Shown piece after piece: positions 33,478 through 43,508 of a stretch of DNA of 64,000 nt. This stretch comes from Saussurea involucrata. Its lineage: Eukaryota > Streptophyta > Magnoliopsida > Asterales > Asteraceae. The notes under the pieces are model-generated. The model searched no databases. It had not been told where the DNA came from and saw only the letters and a program-made list of their open reading frames with translations. Location of the stretch: positions 97,661,457-97,725,456 of the forward strand of contig CM066327.1 in assembly GCA_033807775.1 (NCBI GenBank), read 5' to 3'. A program made the translations under genes and the position numbers. Each line of letters begins with the position of its first letter. The first letter of the stretch is position 1.

Positions 33478-34438
33478 TGTTGGTCCCGAAGGCCTATACA
33501 AGTTTGTAGAAGGGGGGGTTGAATACAAACACACCGATTTTACTTTTCTAAGTTGTTTATTGATAAATCATTAACAATTTACAGCTTGTTGCGGAAACAA
33601 GATTAAGGATAAACCTAAATCTAAACAAGTTGGAACACTAAGGTTTCTTGCACTAAGAGAGATAAGGAAATTACTAATAATAACCTATCTGAGATAAGAG
33701 ATTTGAACTTGTCCAGAGTTATCAAGTTACTTCAAAAGAAGTGAGTTCATCTTTTTATATACTGCATGCATTTAATGCAAATCAATATATACTTTACACG
33801 TGTCATCAGCTGGTTGGTTGCATGTCATTGACTTTTGATGACAACCTTAGTAGTCGTAAGGATGAACAGTGTAGTATCAGAGTGGTTGTACGATTTCAGA
33901 TTTTCGGAGGTTCTTTTCTGACATTTCGTACGGAGGCGTGCAAGGGTGGTTAAGACAAAAGTACTTTGTACGGAGGACTTCATGATCAGCTTTCGTTGAT
34001 TTAGCGATTATCATTTTCTATTCAGCGAATGATAAAGTTCAGCGATAGCTGAAGTCTTGTACTTGATACTTCACGTTGAGTGGACAAATCTGAGTCTTCG
34101 CTGATCCGCATCAGTTCATTAGGAGACTTGTCGCTGGTTCTTGAGCTTGATCTTCGACTTCAGCGTAGAACCTTTGTTGACGTGAAACTTGTCTTCAGAG
34201 ATCATAAGTAAACAACTAACTTATCAGCGATCATCATAATGACTGAACAGACTCAGAGCATTAATGATGAACAGTTTCGCTGAATGTTTAACTTAAAGAG
34301 CGAGAGTTCCTATCAGCGGTACTGGAAGATCTTAGTACTTATCAGCGATAGTGAAACTCTAATACATATTGTTTACTTACAATTTTCACTAAGTATAAGA
34401 GAGGGTCATTATCAAATCACTGAGGGTTTGGATCAACA
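33478..34438 (-). repeat. 5' LTR of C2
   Basis: 961 bp. The G run is only 7 long (33512-33518) against 16 in the 3' LTR. G-box at 33797-33802. Carries an extra ~25-bp segment near 33930 and about 8 bp near 34015. Confidence 0.93.
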
Positions 34439-35645
34439 CTATCATCAGCATGCGGCTTAGAACTTCCTTTTTAAATTCCCTCATGTAAGCTCTGGTGATC
34501 GGCTGAGTGTCTGGATGAGCTGGATAAGGGATATAAGTGGGTGTAGCCGCAGATGTTGTAGTAGAAGTTGATGGAAGATTGGAGATAGCAGGAGAGATTG
34601 AATTGTTGATTACCTCAGTCAGAGCTCTGATGTTTGCATCTGAAAGGTTGACAAAAGGAATTGGCAGAGCTCTGTTGGCATTCTCTATCTGGTAGTTGGT
34701 AAGTTGGTTTTTCAGCGAAGTAATCTCTATCTGCATCTTCTGAGCATCGTTAGAGCTTTTCTTCTCAAAAATATCTAGCCTCTTTGTTGTCTCTGCTAGC
34801 TGATCCTGACACTTTTTTCAGTTCATTTTTCAAGTCCTCGTCTGCAGTGGCCCTCTGATCAAGTACACCTGAGGTTGTAAGTTTAAACTTATCAAGGATT
34901 CTCTGATCTCTTTACTGAAGTCTGTGAAGTCCACTTTAGTAATGAGATCATAAGGGGTAATCTTGGGGTCAATACATGACTCCAATTGTCTCTCGAGTCC
35001 TAGGAGACCTTTATTCAGAGCTGTTTCGATGTTGACTCTGGAAGGACTTCCACCCGATCCTTGATGAACACCTTGAGGAGAAACATCTCTGGGTGTTCTT
35101 TTTGCTTCATCTCTGTCATCCTCAGAATCTGAGAGATTGAAGTAAATATGGGAGTTGGTATTGCGATCTAGGCAATCCAATCCTTGTGCAACTAGGCTTT
35201 CATATTGTCTCTGAGTAAGACAATCCCTACGGGTAAACCTGAAGTTACTAAGAGATCTAAGTTGTTCTTCCTTAGTGAGATGAGCCACAGAGGCATCATC
35301 GTCTGATTTGATCCTATCGATATCCTGGGGTGAATGGATGTCACTATCAAATTTAGCTTCCCCGGTTCTGTGCATATCAGACGCATGAAGAGTTGCCTCT
35401 AACAGTCTAGGTTGGTTGGGGATCGAAGTGTGCACCTCTGCTTCAATATCCATTTTGTATAGATCACCATGGACGGATTGTGTGCTTGCACTGGGAGTTG
35501 GGGTAGGTGTCGTAAAGCACACATGTATGTTCACTCGAACATCTTCTTCTACTCTCACATTTCCTTCGGCTCCTATTTGGTTAGAAGACTCAGAATTCTC
35601 CTCACTTGACTCACTTGCTTCAGAGGAGGACGAGCTCTCTGCTCC
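34439..35645 (-). pseudogene. Env-like ORF of element A, segment between C2 and the gypsy element
   Basis: Minus strand: a Ser/Glu-rich acidic stretch next to the gypsy border (35600-35645), then a region with T-P-T-P-T-P-S-A-S-T and M-D-I-E-A-E-V. A short Q-R-Q-Y-E-S-L-V-A-Q-like helix and a leucine-rich helix-prone end (E-I-T-S-L-K-N-Q-L, 34700-34736) follow, which could be coiled coil. A frame break lies near 34800. Viewed alone it resembles a host gene, but its frame continues past C2. Confidence 0.65.
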
Positions 35646-38021
35646 TGTAACGTCCCAAAAATTACAAGGAAATTTAAAATTTTTAAAACATCCATTTCAT
35701 TATAAAACAACCATAATCTAGTAACTCATGTCTTAAATGAAATTAACGTCGTTGACTCAAACCGTCAACAAAGTTTATGCAGCGGAAAATTATATAATTA
35801 CATTCAAAGGGTTCGAAAGTGAAAATTTAACAATCATTGATACTCTGCGCTTGATGTGTGTACGGTCACGCCCGACTGCCGCCCGCACCTGAAATCACAA
35901 CATATTGGGAAGGGGTAAGCTATAACGCTTAGTGAATCCAACCACACACGTAGGTAGCAACCTCATGCACATCGCTAACACCATAGATACAAGCCACCAA
36001 TTAATTATTACATAAATACTGACTTCGGTCCCACCGAGTACACCAATTATGTTAATACAAGCTCTGTCCCACCGAGCCCTCGGTCCCACCGAGCCCCTCA
36101 GTCCCATCGAGGTGTACACAGACATAAATATTCCACATAAGAATTCAACAAATCGTAACCAATTATCACATCTCAATTAATTCATGTAAGCACATAAATA
36201 CACGTAATAACACGTAACACCCAAAACCAACATGCATGAAATTCCTAACTACGTGGTGAGAGAACTCACCTCAAGGCTAAGCAATGTGCTCACGAATCGC
36301 AACACCAACACGGCAATCTTCTTCACTTTTTCCCACCTAAATACGTATAAAAAGTCAAAGGAAAGTCCCGACCCATAACACGTTTACTAGCTTTCAAAAG
36401 AATAAATATTCCAGCTTTTTATTTAAAAATACGGGTCTGTTCGGGACCTGTTTTACCCCCTTAAAACTGATAAATACAGAAATCAAAATCCATAATTACG
36501 AAGTTCTGAGTCTTACGATTTCAGGGACGTATTGCACGCGTCCTAACGATTTTTCTATAATTTACTATGAACTTTACAAGAATGATTCGCAGAACAGCGA
36601 ACCACCGGACCTTTCAGTACAACATGGCAACTTCGCCCTAGCTATGGTCCGAACTGGTCTTTCCGCAAAACAGAGGAAACTTAATAGACTCCGAAACGAA
36701 ACTTTTGGCACCAGTCCCATCCCAAACCGACATTCCAAGCAAAAGTTATGCATAAAACAAAACAAGGACAGAAAGCTGGAAGTTTTTCGGACCAGGCTGT
36801 ATAAACAGCCCCATACGGCCTAGCTACAGGCTTAAACAGATTTTCGGCAAAACACGAAAAACATTCCTGACTCGATTAGTGAACTTCGGCCACCGATTTC
36901 ATTTCAATCCGAGCTACGAGTAAAGAGTTACGGCCACGACAAAACAGTGGCAGAAAATCGTCATTCACATAAAATGACAAATTACCAAACTTGCGACCAC
37001 TTTTTCACCTAGCTAGAGGCCGAACCAGTTTTCCGCTAGAACACAGAAAACCTGACCGACCCCGAACTTGAACCGTGGGTGCTAGTTTCGGCCCAATCGG
37101 AGTTATGACGGAAAAGTTATGTCCGTCGCAAAAACAGTGACTGAACAATTATTCACATGAAATGATGATTATAAAGAAAACGACGGTTTTATCGAATTGG
37201 CTTAATCGATTAAGTCACGACTTAAAGGGCTCTATGGTTATCAACAGGTCACAGCCACACACCACCCACTGCCACCTCCGGCAGTGGTGGTCGCCGGTGG
37301 CGGCCGGCGGCGGCCGGCGGCGGTCCTTCGACGAAACAAGTAAAACAAGCCGCAACCCACCGTGAAAACCCTACTCTCTCGATCACCTTACCGTATGCAC
37401 ATAAATGACTCACACCACCACCACCACCCGACACCCAGCCACCACAGTGGCGGCACGCGGCGGCGGCGCTGCCGCTGTCCTTTCGCCGAAAACCAAAAAC
37501 GAAAACAGAAACGTAACGAGAACCATACCTTACAACGACGACTCGCAACCGTGCCTGAAATCCCTTCTTCTCGATCTCTCCGACGAAGGACGTTGACACC
37601 GGTGGTTTTTCGGCGACCGTGGCGGCGTTTCTCCGGCGACTTCTCTCTCTCACGTTTTCTTCCTAACTCTTGGCCAAATGAAACAATGAGGAAAAAGGAA
37701 CAAACAAAAACAAAAGGGGTTGTTTGTCGATGCTGCTGGAAACCGACGAGAAGAGGAAGAGGGGGGGGGGGGTCGGTCCCCCTTTCCTTGGCCATTCAAA
37801 CCACTAAACACCCCTCAATTTTCCATTAACCCCTCCTTATTCCCGCCCTTGGCATTTCCGGTCCCTGGTTTTTCGTCATAAACAAAAAGATAAGCAAGGT
37901 TGCCACGTGTAACATTCGAGGTCCCTCCCTTGACAACTTCCGTTAATTAATCACACTTTAAACGATAATAAAATAAATACCTTAAGAATTTTTAAAACCA
38001 TACCGGGACACGGGCTTTACA
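35646..38021 (-). repeat. 3' LTR of the gypsy element (2376 bp)
   Basis: Plus-strand TGTAACGTCCC to GGGCTTTACA. Inside are imperfect direct repeats of about 130-150 bp (roughly 36590-37140), a CGGTCCCACCGAG short repeat (36030-36115), a GGCGGC-rich patch (37280-37325 and near 37450-37480), and a G-box at 37904-37909. Open frames here on both strands are by-products of GC-rich repeats. Confidence 0.88.
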
Positions 38022-38036
38022 ACTCTCCCCCGCTTG
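38022..38036 (-). promoter_or_regulatory. Polypurine tract of the gypsy element
   Basis: Minus-strand AAGCGGGGGAGAGT directly before the LTR. Confidence 0.8.
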
Positions 38037-38038
38037 AA

Positions 38039-41000
38039 TTAGACTTCGTCCCCGAGGTCTACACCCGCAAACAGCTCCGGATAATTATCTCGCATCTCCG
38101 CTTCAGGTTCCCAAGTCCACTCGGAACCCTTTCGGTGTCTCCATTGAACCTTTACCAAACCAACGACCTTGTTCCGCGAGGTTCTCGTCCTCCTGTCAAG
38201 AATAGCAATTGGCTTTTCCACGTAATTAAGCCGCTCGTCGATCTGAATATCTTCGAGCGGTACTACTGCAGACTCATCTATTACGCACTTCCGCAATTGC
38301 GAAACGTGGAAGGTGTTGTGAATCAAGTTCAGTTCCTCCGGTAGCTCCAACCGGTTTCCCCACGCGGGCGATGATCCGGTAAGGCCCAATATAACGAGGC
38401 CCTAGCTTCCCCCGCTTACGAAACCGGATCACCCCTTTCCAGGGTGAAACCTTCAACAATACATAATCACCCACCTGAAACTCCAAGTCGGATCGCCTTT
38501 TGTCGGCGTAGCTCTTCTGCCGACTCTGTGCAGTAACCAAACGGTCCCGTACCATTTGAATTGTCTCGGTCGTCTTCAACACGATGTCAGTACTCCCTAA
38601 CACCCGATGCCCAACCTCGCCCCAACAAACGGGCGTCCTGCATTTTCTACCGTACAACAACTCGTATGGCGGCATGCCAATACTAGAGTGGTAGCTGTTA
38701 TTGTAGGAAAATTCCGCCAAAGGTAGGTACTGATCCCAACTACCTCCAAAATCGATGACACAAGCTCGAAGCATATCCTCGAGGGTCTTAATGGTTCGCT
38801 CGCTCTGTCCGTCCGTCTGTGGATGAAAGGCCGTGCTAAAGTGTAACCGTGTACCCATCTCCGACTGGAACTTCTCCCAAAACCGAGAGGTAAAACGAGT
38901 ATCCCTGTCGGAGACAATCGAAACTGGCACCCCGTGCCTGGCCACGATCTCACGCAAAAACACCTCCGCAAGCTTCTCCGCCGAGGAGCTCTCCCTGATG
39001 GCCAAGAAGTGTGCACTCTTGGTCAGACGGTCAACGACCACCCAAATGGCATCGTTCCCACGGGGAGTCCTTGGGAGTTTCGTTATGAAGTCCATGGTAA
39101 TCTCTTCCCATTTCCAAACCGGGACCTCCAACGGTTGCAATTTCCCATGAGGTCGTTGATGTTCCGCTTTGACCTTCCGACAGGTCATACATACCTCAAC
39201 ACATCTAGCAACATCCCGCTTCATGCCGGGCCACCAGTAACCTTCGCGCAAGTCCCTGTACATCTTTGTAGCCCCCGGGTGAATCGAGAACTTGGACTTA
39301 TGTGCCTCATCCATTAGTACCTGCCGGTTCCCACCGATGAATGGAACCCAAACCCTACCATGTCGAGTTAACAATCCCCGACTATTACGAACAAAATTCG
39401 AGATTTCCCCCGACACTCTTTCCCGCTTTGCATTTTCCTCCAAGACAGCCACCTCTTGAGCGCTTCCTATCGACTCCAGGATAGGTGTAACCACTGTCAA
39501 TCGCTGGCAATAACCCCTCAGTGGCTCACCGACCGGATGTCGGATGAGTGCGTCCGCGACCACGTTCGCCTTACCCGGGTGGTAAAGTATCTCGCAGTCA
39601 TAATCCTTAACCACATCGAGCCACCTTCGCTGACGCATATTAAGGTTCTGCTGATCCATCAAGTACTTGAGGCTCTTATGGTCAGTGTAGATCGTACACT
39701 TGACACCATAGAGATAGTGCCTCCAAATTTTAAGGGCAAACACTACCGCTCCCAACTCCAGGTCATGAGTCGGGTAATTTGCTTCGTGAGGCTTCAGCTG
39801 TCTAGAAGCGTAGGCTATGACCTTGTCGCGCTGCATAAGCACGACACCCAAACCCTGATGTGAGGCGTCACAATATACTACCAAATCCTCCATGTCCTCG
39901 GGCAAGGTTAACACAGGAGCCTCACACAACCGCCTGCGTAGCTCCTCGAACGCCTTCTGTTGTTCCTCACCCCAAATGAAAGCTTCAGATTTCTTTGTCA
40001 ATCGCGTCATGGGTAACGCTATCTTAGAGAAATCCTAAATAAACCTTCGATAATACCCCGCTAATCCCAGAAAGCTTCGCACCTCAGTAGGAGTCTTCGG
40101 CACCTCCCACCGCATCACAACTGCAATCTTAGCTGGGTCAACCATAATACCATCCTGATTCACGACATGTCCTAGGAACTGGACCTCTCGTAACCAGAAT
40201 TCGCACTTGGAAAACTTAGCGTATAACTTCTCTCGCCTCAATACTTCCAACACTTCTCGAAGATGCATCTCGTGCTCCTCCTTGGTCTTCGAATACACCA
40301 GAATGTCATCGATGAACACAATCACCGAACGGTCCAACATCGGACTACACACTCGGTTCATGAGGTCCATGAACGTTGCAGGTGCATTGGTGAGTCCAAA
40401 AGGCATCACCACAAACTCGTAATGACCGTATCGCGTACGGAAAGCCGTCTTTTCCGTGTCCTCACTCCTGACCCGCATCTGGTGGTACCCCGACCGTAGA
40501 TGAATCTTGGAGAACCACGAGGCCCCCTGAAGCTGGTCGAACAAATCGTCAATCCTTGGCAAAGGGTAACGATTCTTTACCGTAAGCTTATTCAGCTCTC
40601 GGTAGTCTATGCACATCCGTTGTGATCCATCCTTCTTCTTCACGAATAAGATAGGCGCTCCCCACGGTGAACAGCTCGGTCTAATGAACTCCTTTTCGAG
40701 TAGTTCTTGCAGATGGGCGTACAGCTCTTTCATTTCCGGTGGAGCCAGGCGGTAGGGTGCCTTGGCCACCGGAGCCGCACCCGGGATCAGATCGATCCGA
40801 AACTCTACCTGTCGTTCGGGAGGTATCCCCGGCAATTCCTCGGGGAACACGTCGGTGAACTCCCGTACCACAGGTACGTCTTCCGTAGACTTCTTCGCTT
40901 CCCCAACCCTCGTATCTATCACGTATGCTAAAAATCCTTGCCCACTATGCTGAAGGTACCTCCGAGCTCTCGCAGCCGAACATATGGCCGTAGACCGTCT

Positions 41001-41365
41001 AGACGAATCTCCCTACACTAACAGTTCTCCCCCGCTTGGGGTTCGAACTCGCACTTGCTTGTGACGGCAAACGATCTCCGCGTCGAACTTATCCATCCAA
41101 TCCATGCCCACAATCACACAAAGCTCCCGCATAGCAATCGGGATCAGGTCAATGGGAAACCTCACCCCTGAGATCTCTAAGGTGCACCCGCGAAACACGT
41201 CTGTGACCGTCAAGGTTCTATCATCAGCCACCTCAACAACCAGAGGATAACTCAAGCATCCTACAACTCGGCCTAAACCCTCGCTAAAAGTGCGAGACAC
41301 AAAAGAGTGAGTAGCCCCACTATCAAACATCACAACTGCAGGCACCGAGTTAACTAGAAATGTAC
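38039..41365 (-). pseudogene. gypsy pol: protease, RT, RNase H, integrase, chromodomain (broken)
   Basis: One frame from just after the candidate intron. Protease: V-M-F-D-S-G-A-T-H-S-F-V. RT: S-P-W-G-A-P-I-L-F-V-K-K-K, F-I-D-D-I-L-V-Y-S intact, but motif A reads K-I-H-L-R-S-G-Y, with His where the family has a catalytic Asp. RNase H: Y-C-D-A-S-H-Q-G and Y-T-D-H-K-S-L-K-Y-L. Integrase: an H-H-C-C finger ending C-M-T-C-R, M-D-F-I-T-K-L-P, S-D-R-D-T-R-F and H-P-Q-T-D-G-Q-S-E-R. Chromodomain at the end: V-K-V-Q-W-R-H-R, E-W-T-W-E-P-E. Breaks: TAG at 41013, TAG at 40035, and a short deletion between GGTTGGAGCT-type repeats near 38350 that shifts frame before the chromodomain. Confidence 0.92.
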
Positions 41366-41440
41366 CTAACATATAATTCAACCACAAATAAATTCATGCC
41401 ATGGAAAGGAAAGACAAAAGGAAAGAAGTAAGGGATATAC
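41366..41440 (-). other. Candidate 75-nt intron between gypsy gag and protease
   Basis: Minus-strand ACAG|GTATAT to TATGTTAG|GTACAT, U-rich. Joining the borders yields the family's uninterrupted V-V-T-G-T-F-L-V-N context. If retained, an in-frame TGA ends gag at 41394. Confidence 0.65.
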
Positions 41441-42155
41441 CTGTGACCACTTTAGGGGTCGCCTGTGCCTCATCCACCGTCAACTGGTGAACTCTACCTC
41501 GGGCCGCTCCCGCCCCTGGCTGACCAGCTCGACCATCAATAATACGCAACGGGGCATTCCCCGTCACCCTCTGAGCTCCACCCCCAGCAGCTACCCCTGC
41601 TCTAGGACAGTTGGCCCTTACGTGGCCCGTCTGATTACAGTTGAAACAGACCATTAACGACGTCTTATAATCCCGGCTAAGGTGACCGGGTTGAACACAT
41701 TTAAAACACCCCTCTATTCTCCTTGCTCCGGTATCACGGGGCTTAAACCCGCCACTCCTAGAACCCGTACGCGTACCTATGAACCTCGAACGCTTCGGCA
41801 CTGTCGAGATGGGCGTCACTGGCTGTGCCGCCTTCCGCTTCTTCGCTTGGGTCTCCAGCTCAAGCTCCCTCCTTCGAGCGGCGTCCATCATGGCGGATAA
41901 TGAAGTATACTGTGTCGTGCTAACAAATTCTCGGATCTCCGTGCGTAACATATCTTTATACCTTGACATCTTCATCTCTTCCGAGGCGTCATACTGGGGA
42001 CAGAATAATGCCATCTCGGTAAATTTCCTGTTCATCTCTTTTATTGTCTCTGTTGTATGTGTGAGCTCTAGGAATTCTTTAGCGATTCGTTCCATCTCTA
42101 CTAGCGGTACATACTCCGCACGGAAACGATTGACAAACTCGTCCCAAGTCAATGA
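41441..42155 (-). pseudogene. gypsy gag, N-terminus missing
   Basis: Begins at the truncation in L-T-W-D-E-F-V-N-R-F and continues with Y-V-P-L-V-E-M-E. It has two zinc-knuckle-like motifs: C-F-K-C-V-Q-P-G-H-L-S-R-D-Y, where the last Cys is Tyr, and a complete C-F-N-C-N-Q-T-G-H-V-R-A-N-C. It encodes the nucleocapsid part of the chromovirus gag. The frame runs into the candidate intron and, through it, into protease. Confidence 0.88.
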
Positions 42156-42575
42156 AATCTGATGAACTCGACGAGGATTGGTTGCTCTGGTGGGATTTCA
42201 TAGGCTTGTATCCCAAGTTAAGCAGGGGTTTTGATGTTGAACATCCTATGAATTGTTCTTGGGCGAATGCGAACAGTTCCTGCTCCACCACGAGCACCAG
42301 CATCATCTTTACCCACCATTCCATCTTGTTCTTCGACATACATACAAGTAGTCCACCATTGCTGCACGTAGACCTGTGGCATGATGGTGTCGGCTAAAGT
42401 AAGGGCTTGAAAAAGTTCTGAGCGATGGAAGAACTCCAGAGTGACATGATATAGAGGTTCATAGTGCGCAGGGTCAATGGAGATTCTGTAGTTGTTGATG
42501 GGAATGCATAAGGTTGGATTTCAATGTGATCAACATTAGTTATTCGGTTGGATTCAACAGAGTTTGTGCGGCCAT
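42156..42575 (-). pseudogene. Env-like ORF of element A, N-terminal part
   Basis: ATG at 42575 (M-A-A-Q-T-L-L-N-P), then a frame change. The second frame holds H-V-T-L-E-F-F-H-R and Q-V-Y-V-Q-Q-W-W-T, the N-terminal module also seen in D (57153) and H (1-394). A TAA lies near 42213. It ends at the gypsy truncation. In C2, several hundred bp of coding sequence correspond to the gap before 35645, so coding sequence was probably lost with the gypsy 5' end. Confidence 0.65.
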
Positions 42576-43508
42576 TTTTGTAGGTTTTGGAATATTGGAT
42601 GAACACGAAAGGTGTGTATGCATGGAGAGAGGGAAATAGCTAAGAATTCAAATGATCAGAAAGCGTAAGGAGTGAAAAGGGTTTTGAAATGGGTATTTAT
42701 ACTCGAGGATTTTTTTGAGATAACGTTGGAGGGTACTCGAGTGTCAGATAGTGGAACGACGTCTGAAATGAGTCGTGGTTATAGCTAGTGGTCAGTTGGC
42801 CAATCGAAGAATGCCACATGTTGTTGGAACTGACAACTTTTCTAAGATGGAACCATCACGGTTAGAGTTTAGCAGGTGACAGGTGGTTGAGGCTCAGAAA
42901 TAACCCGTATTTGATTATGTTGAGTGACCTCCTCTAATATTCTCATAGGTGACCCCTTTTCATGTTTCACCTTTACCAAAATCATTTGCAAATCCTATTT
43001 CTGATGAGGAAGTAATCAGTGAACTCATACAATAGAAGTTTCTCAGAAAAGTTACAGAGGCTCTGATGATGATGTCAGAGGCTCTGATGAAGTCTCAGAG
43101 ACTCGATTCTGAAGAGAAGTTCAGAGATATAATCAAAGTTGTTTTCATCATAATAGGTTTTTCCTTCTTCAAAAAGCTTTTCTTTTGAGTATCCAAGCCA
43201 AGTCATGATGATTTTAAAATTTTGGTTTGCTACCCCTTAAACATAGCTTATATCTTTTAAGCTCCCCCTAAACTGATGAGCTTAACACAAATTTAACTTT
43301 TGAGCTCCCCTTTACTTGTGCAACTTTTGAAAATAATTTATGAAGAAAACTATAAACAAGAGAGTTTCTAAAGGACAAAATTGAAACTCTGACAAACAAG
43401 AAAATATTGAAAAACTATGCGGGCAGAGCTCTAGAGTGAACAACAGAGGCTCTATTAACATGTACCACCTAACTTCTCTGTCAGAGGATCTAATGATTTG
43501 ACCAGAGT
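42576..43508 (-). other. Element A spacer between pol and env-like ORF, with internal PPTs and candidate promoter
   Basis: Noncoding. From pol outward on the minus strand it carries CAGAGGCTCTG words (43060-43110, 43430-43460), two PPT-like runs (plus-strand GCTCCCCCTA 43261-43270 and GAGCTCCCC 43302-43310), a CACATG (42815-42820) that could be a decayed G-box, a CCAAT-type GATTGG (near 42801), and TATAAATA (42702-42695), about 120 bp before the env-like ATG. Confidence 0.5.

Larger units (their letters stand above)
21404..34438 (-). mobile_element. Element C2: Sirevirus-like copia element, family C, most complete copy here
   Basis: Full-length minus-strand element, 13.0 kb: 5' LTR 33478-34438, PBS, gag, pol, env-like ORF, PPT, 3' LTR 21404-22346. 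Perfect 5-bp target duplication CTATC at 21399-21403 and 34439-34443. Disruptions are few: one stop and one 7-bp duplication in gag, indels in integrase and RT, a few stops in RNase H, and one stop plus one homopolymer shift in the env-like ORF. It interrupts the env-like ORF of A and lies opposite to C1. Confidence 0.95.
35646..42155 (-). mobile_element. Ty3/gypsy chromovirus (Tekay/Del-like), 5' end missing
   Basis: Minus-strand element with a 2.4-kb 3' LTR, a PPT, and gag, PR, RT, RNase H, IN and chromodomain in the order of chromoviruses. The upstream end stops inside gag near 42155, where the sequence changes to element A env-like coding sequence. The 5' LTR, PBS and gag N-terminus are absent, and part of A's env-like ORF also seems missing, so one deletion probably removed both. 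No target duplication can be checked. Confidence 0.9.

Noticed and set aside
34439..35645. Independent host gene with an acidic, proline-rich product
   Set aside because: The frame continues in register beyond the C2 target duplication and sits at the expected place of the env-like ORF of A.
37150..37830. Overlapping open frames on both strands rich in Arg, His and Pro
   Set aside because: They lie inside the gypsy LTR in GC-rich simple repeats, open on several frames at once, with no domain.
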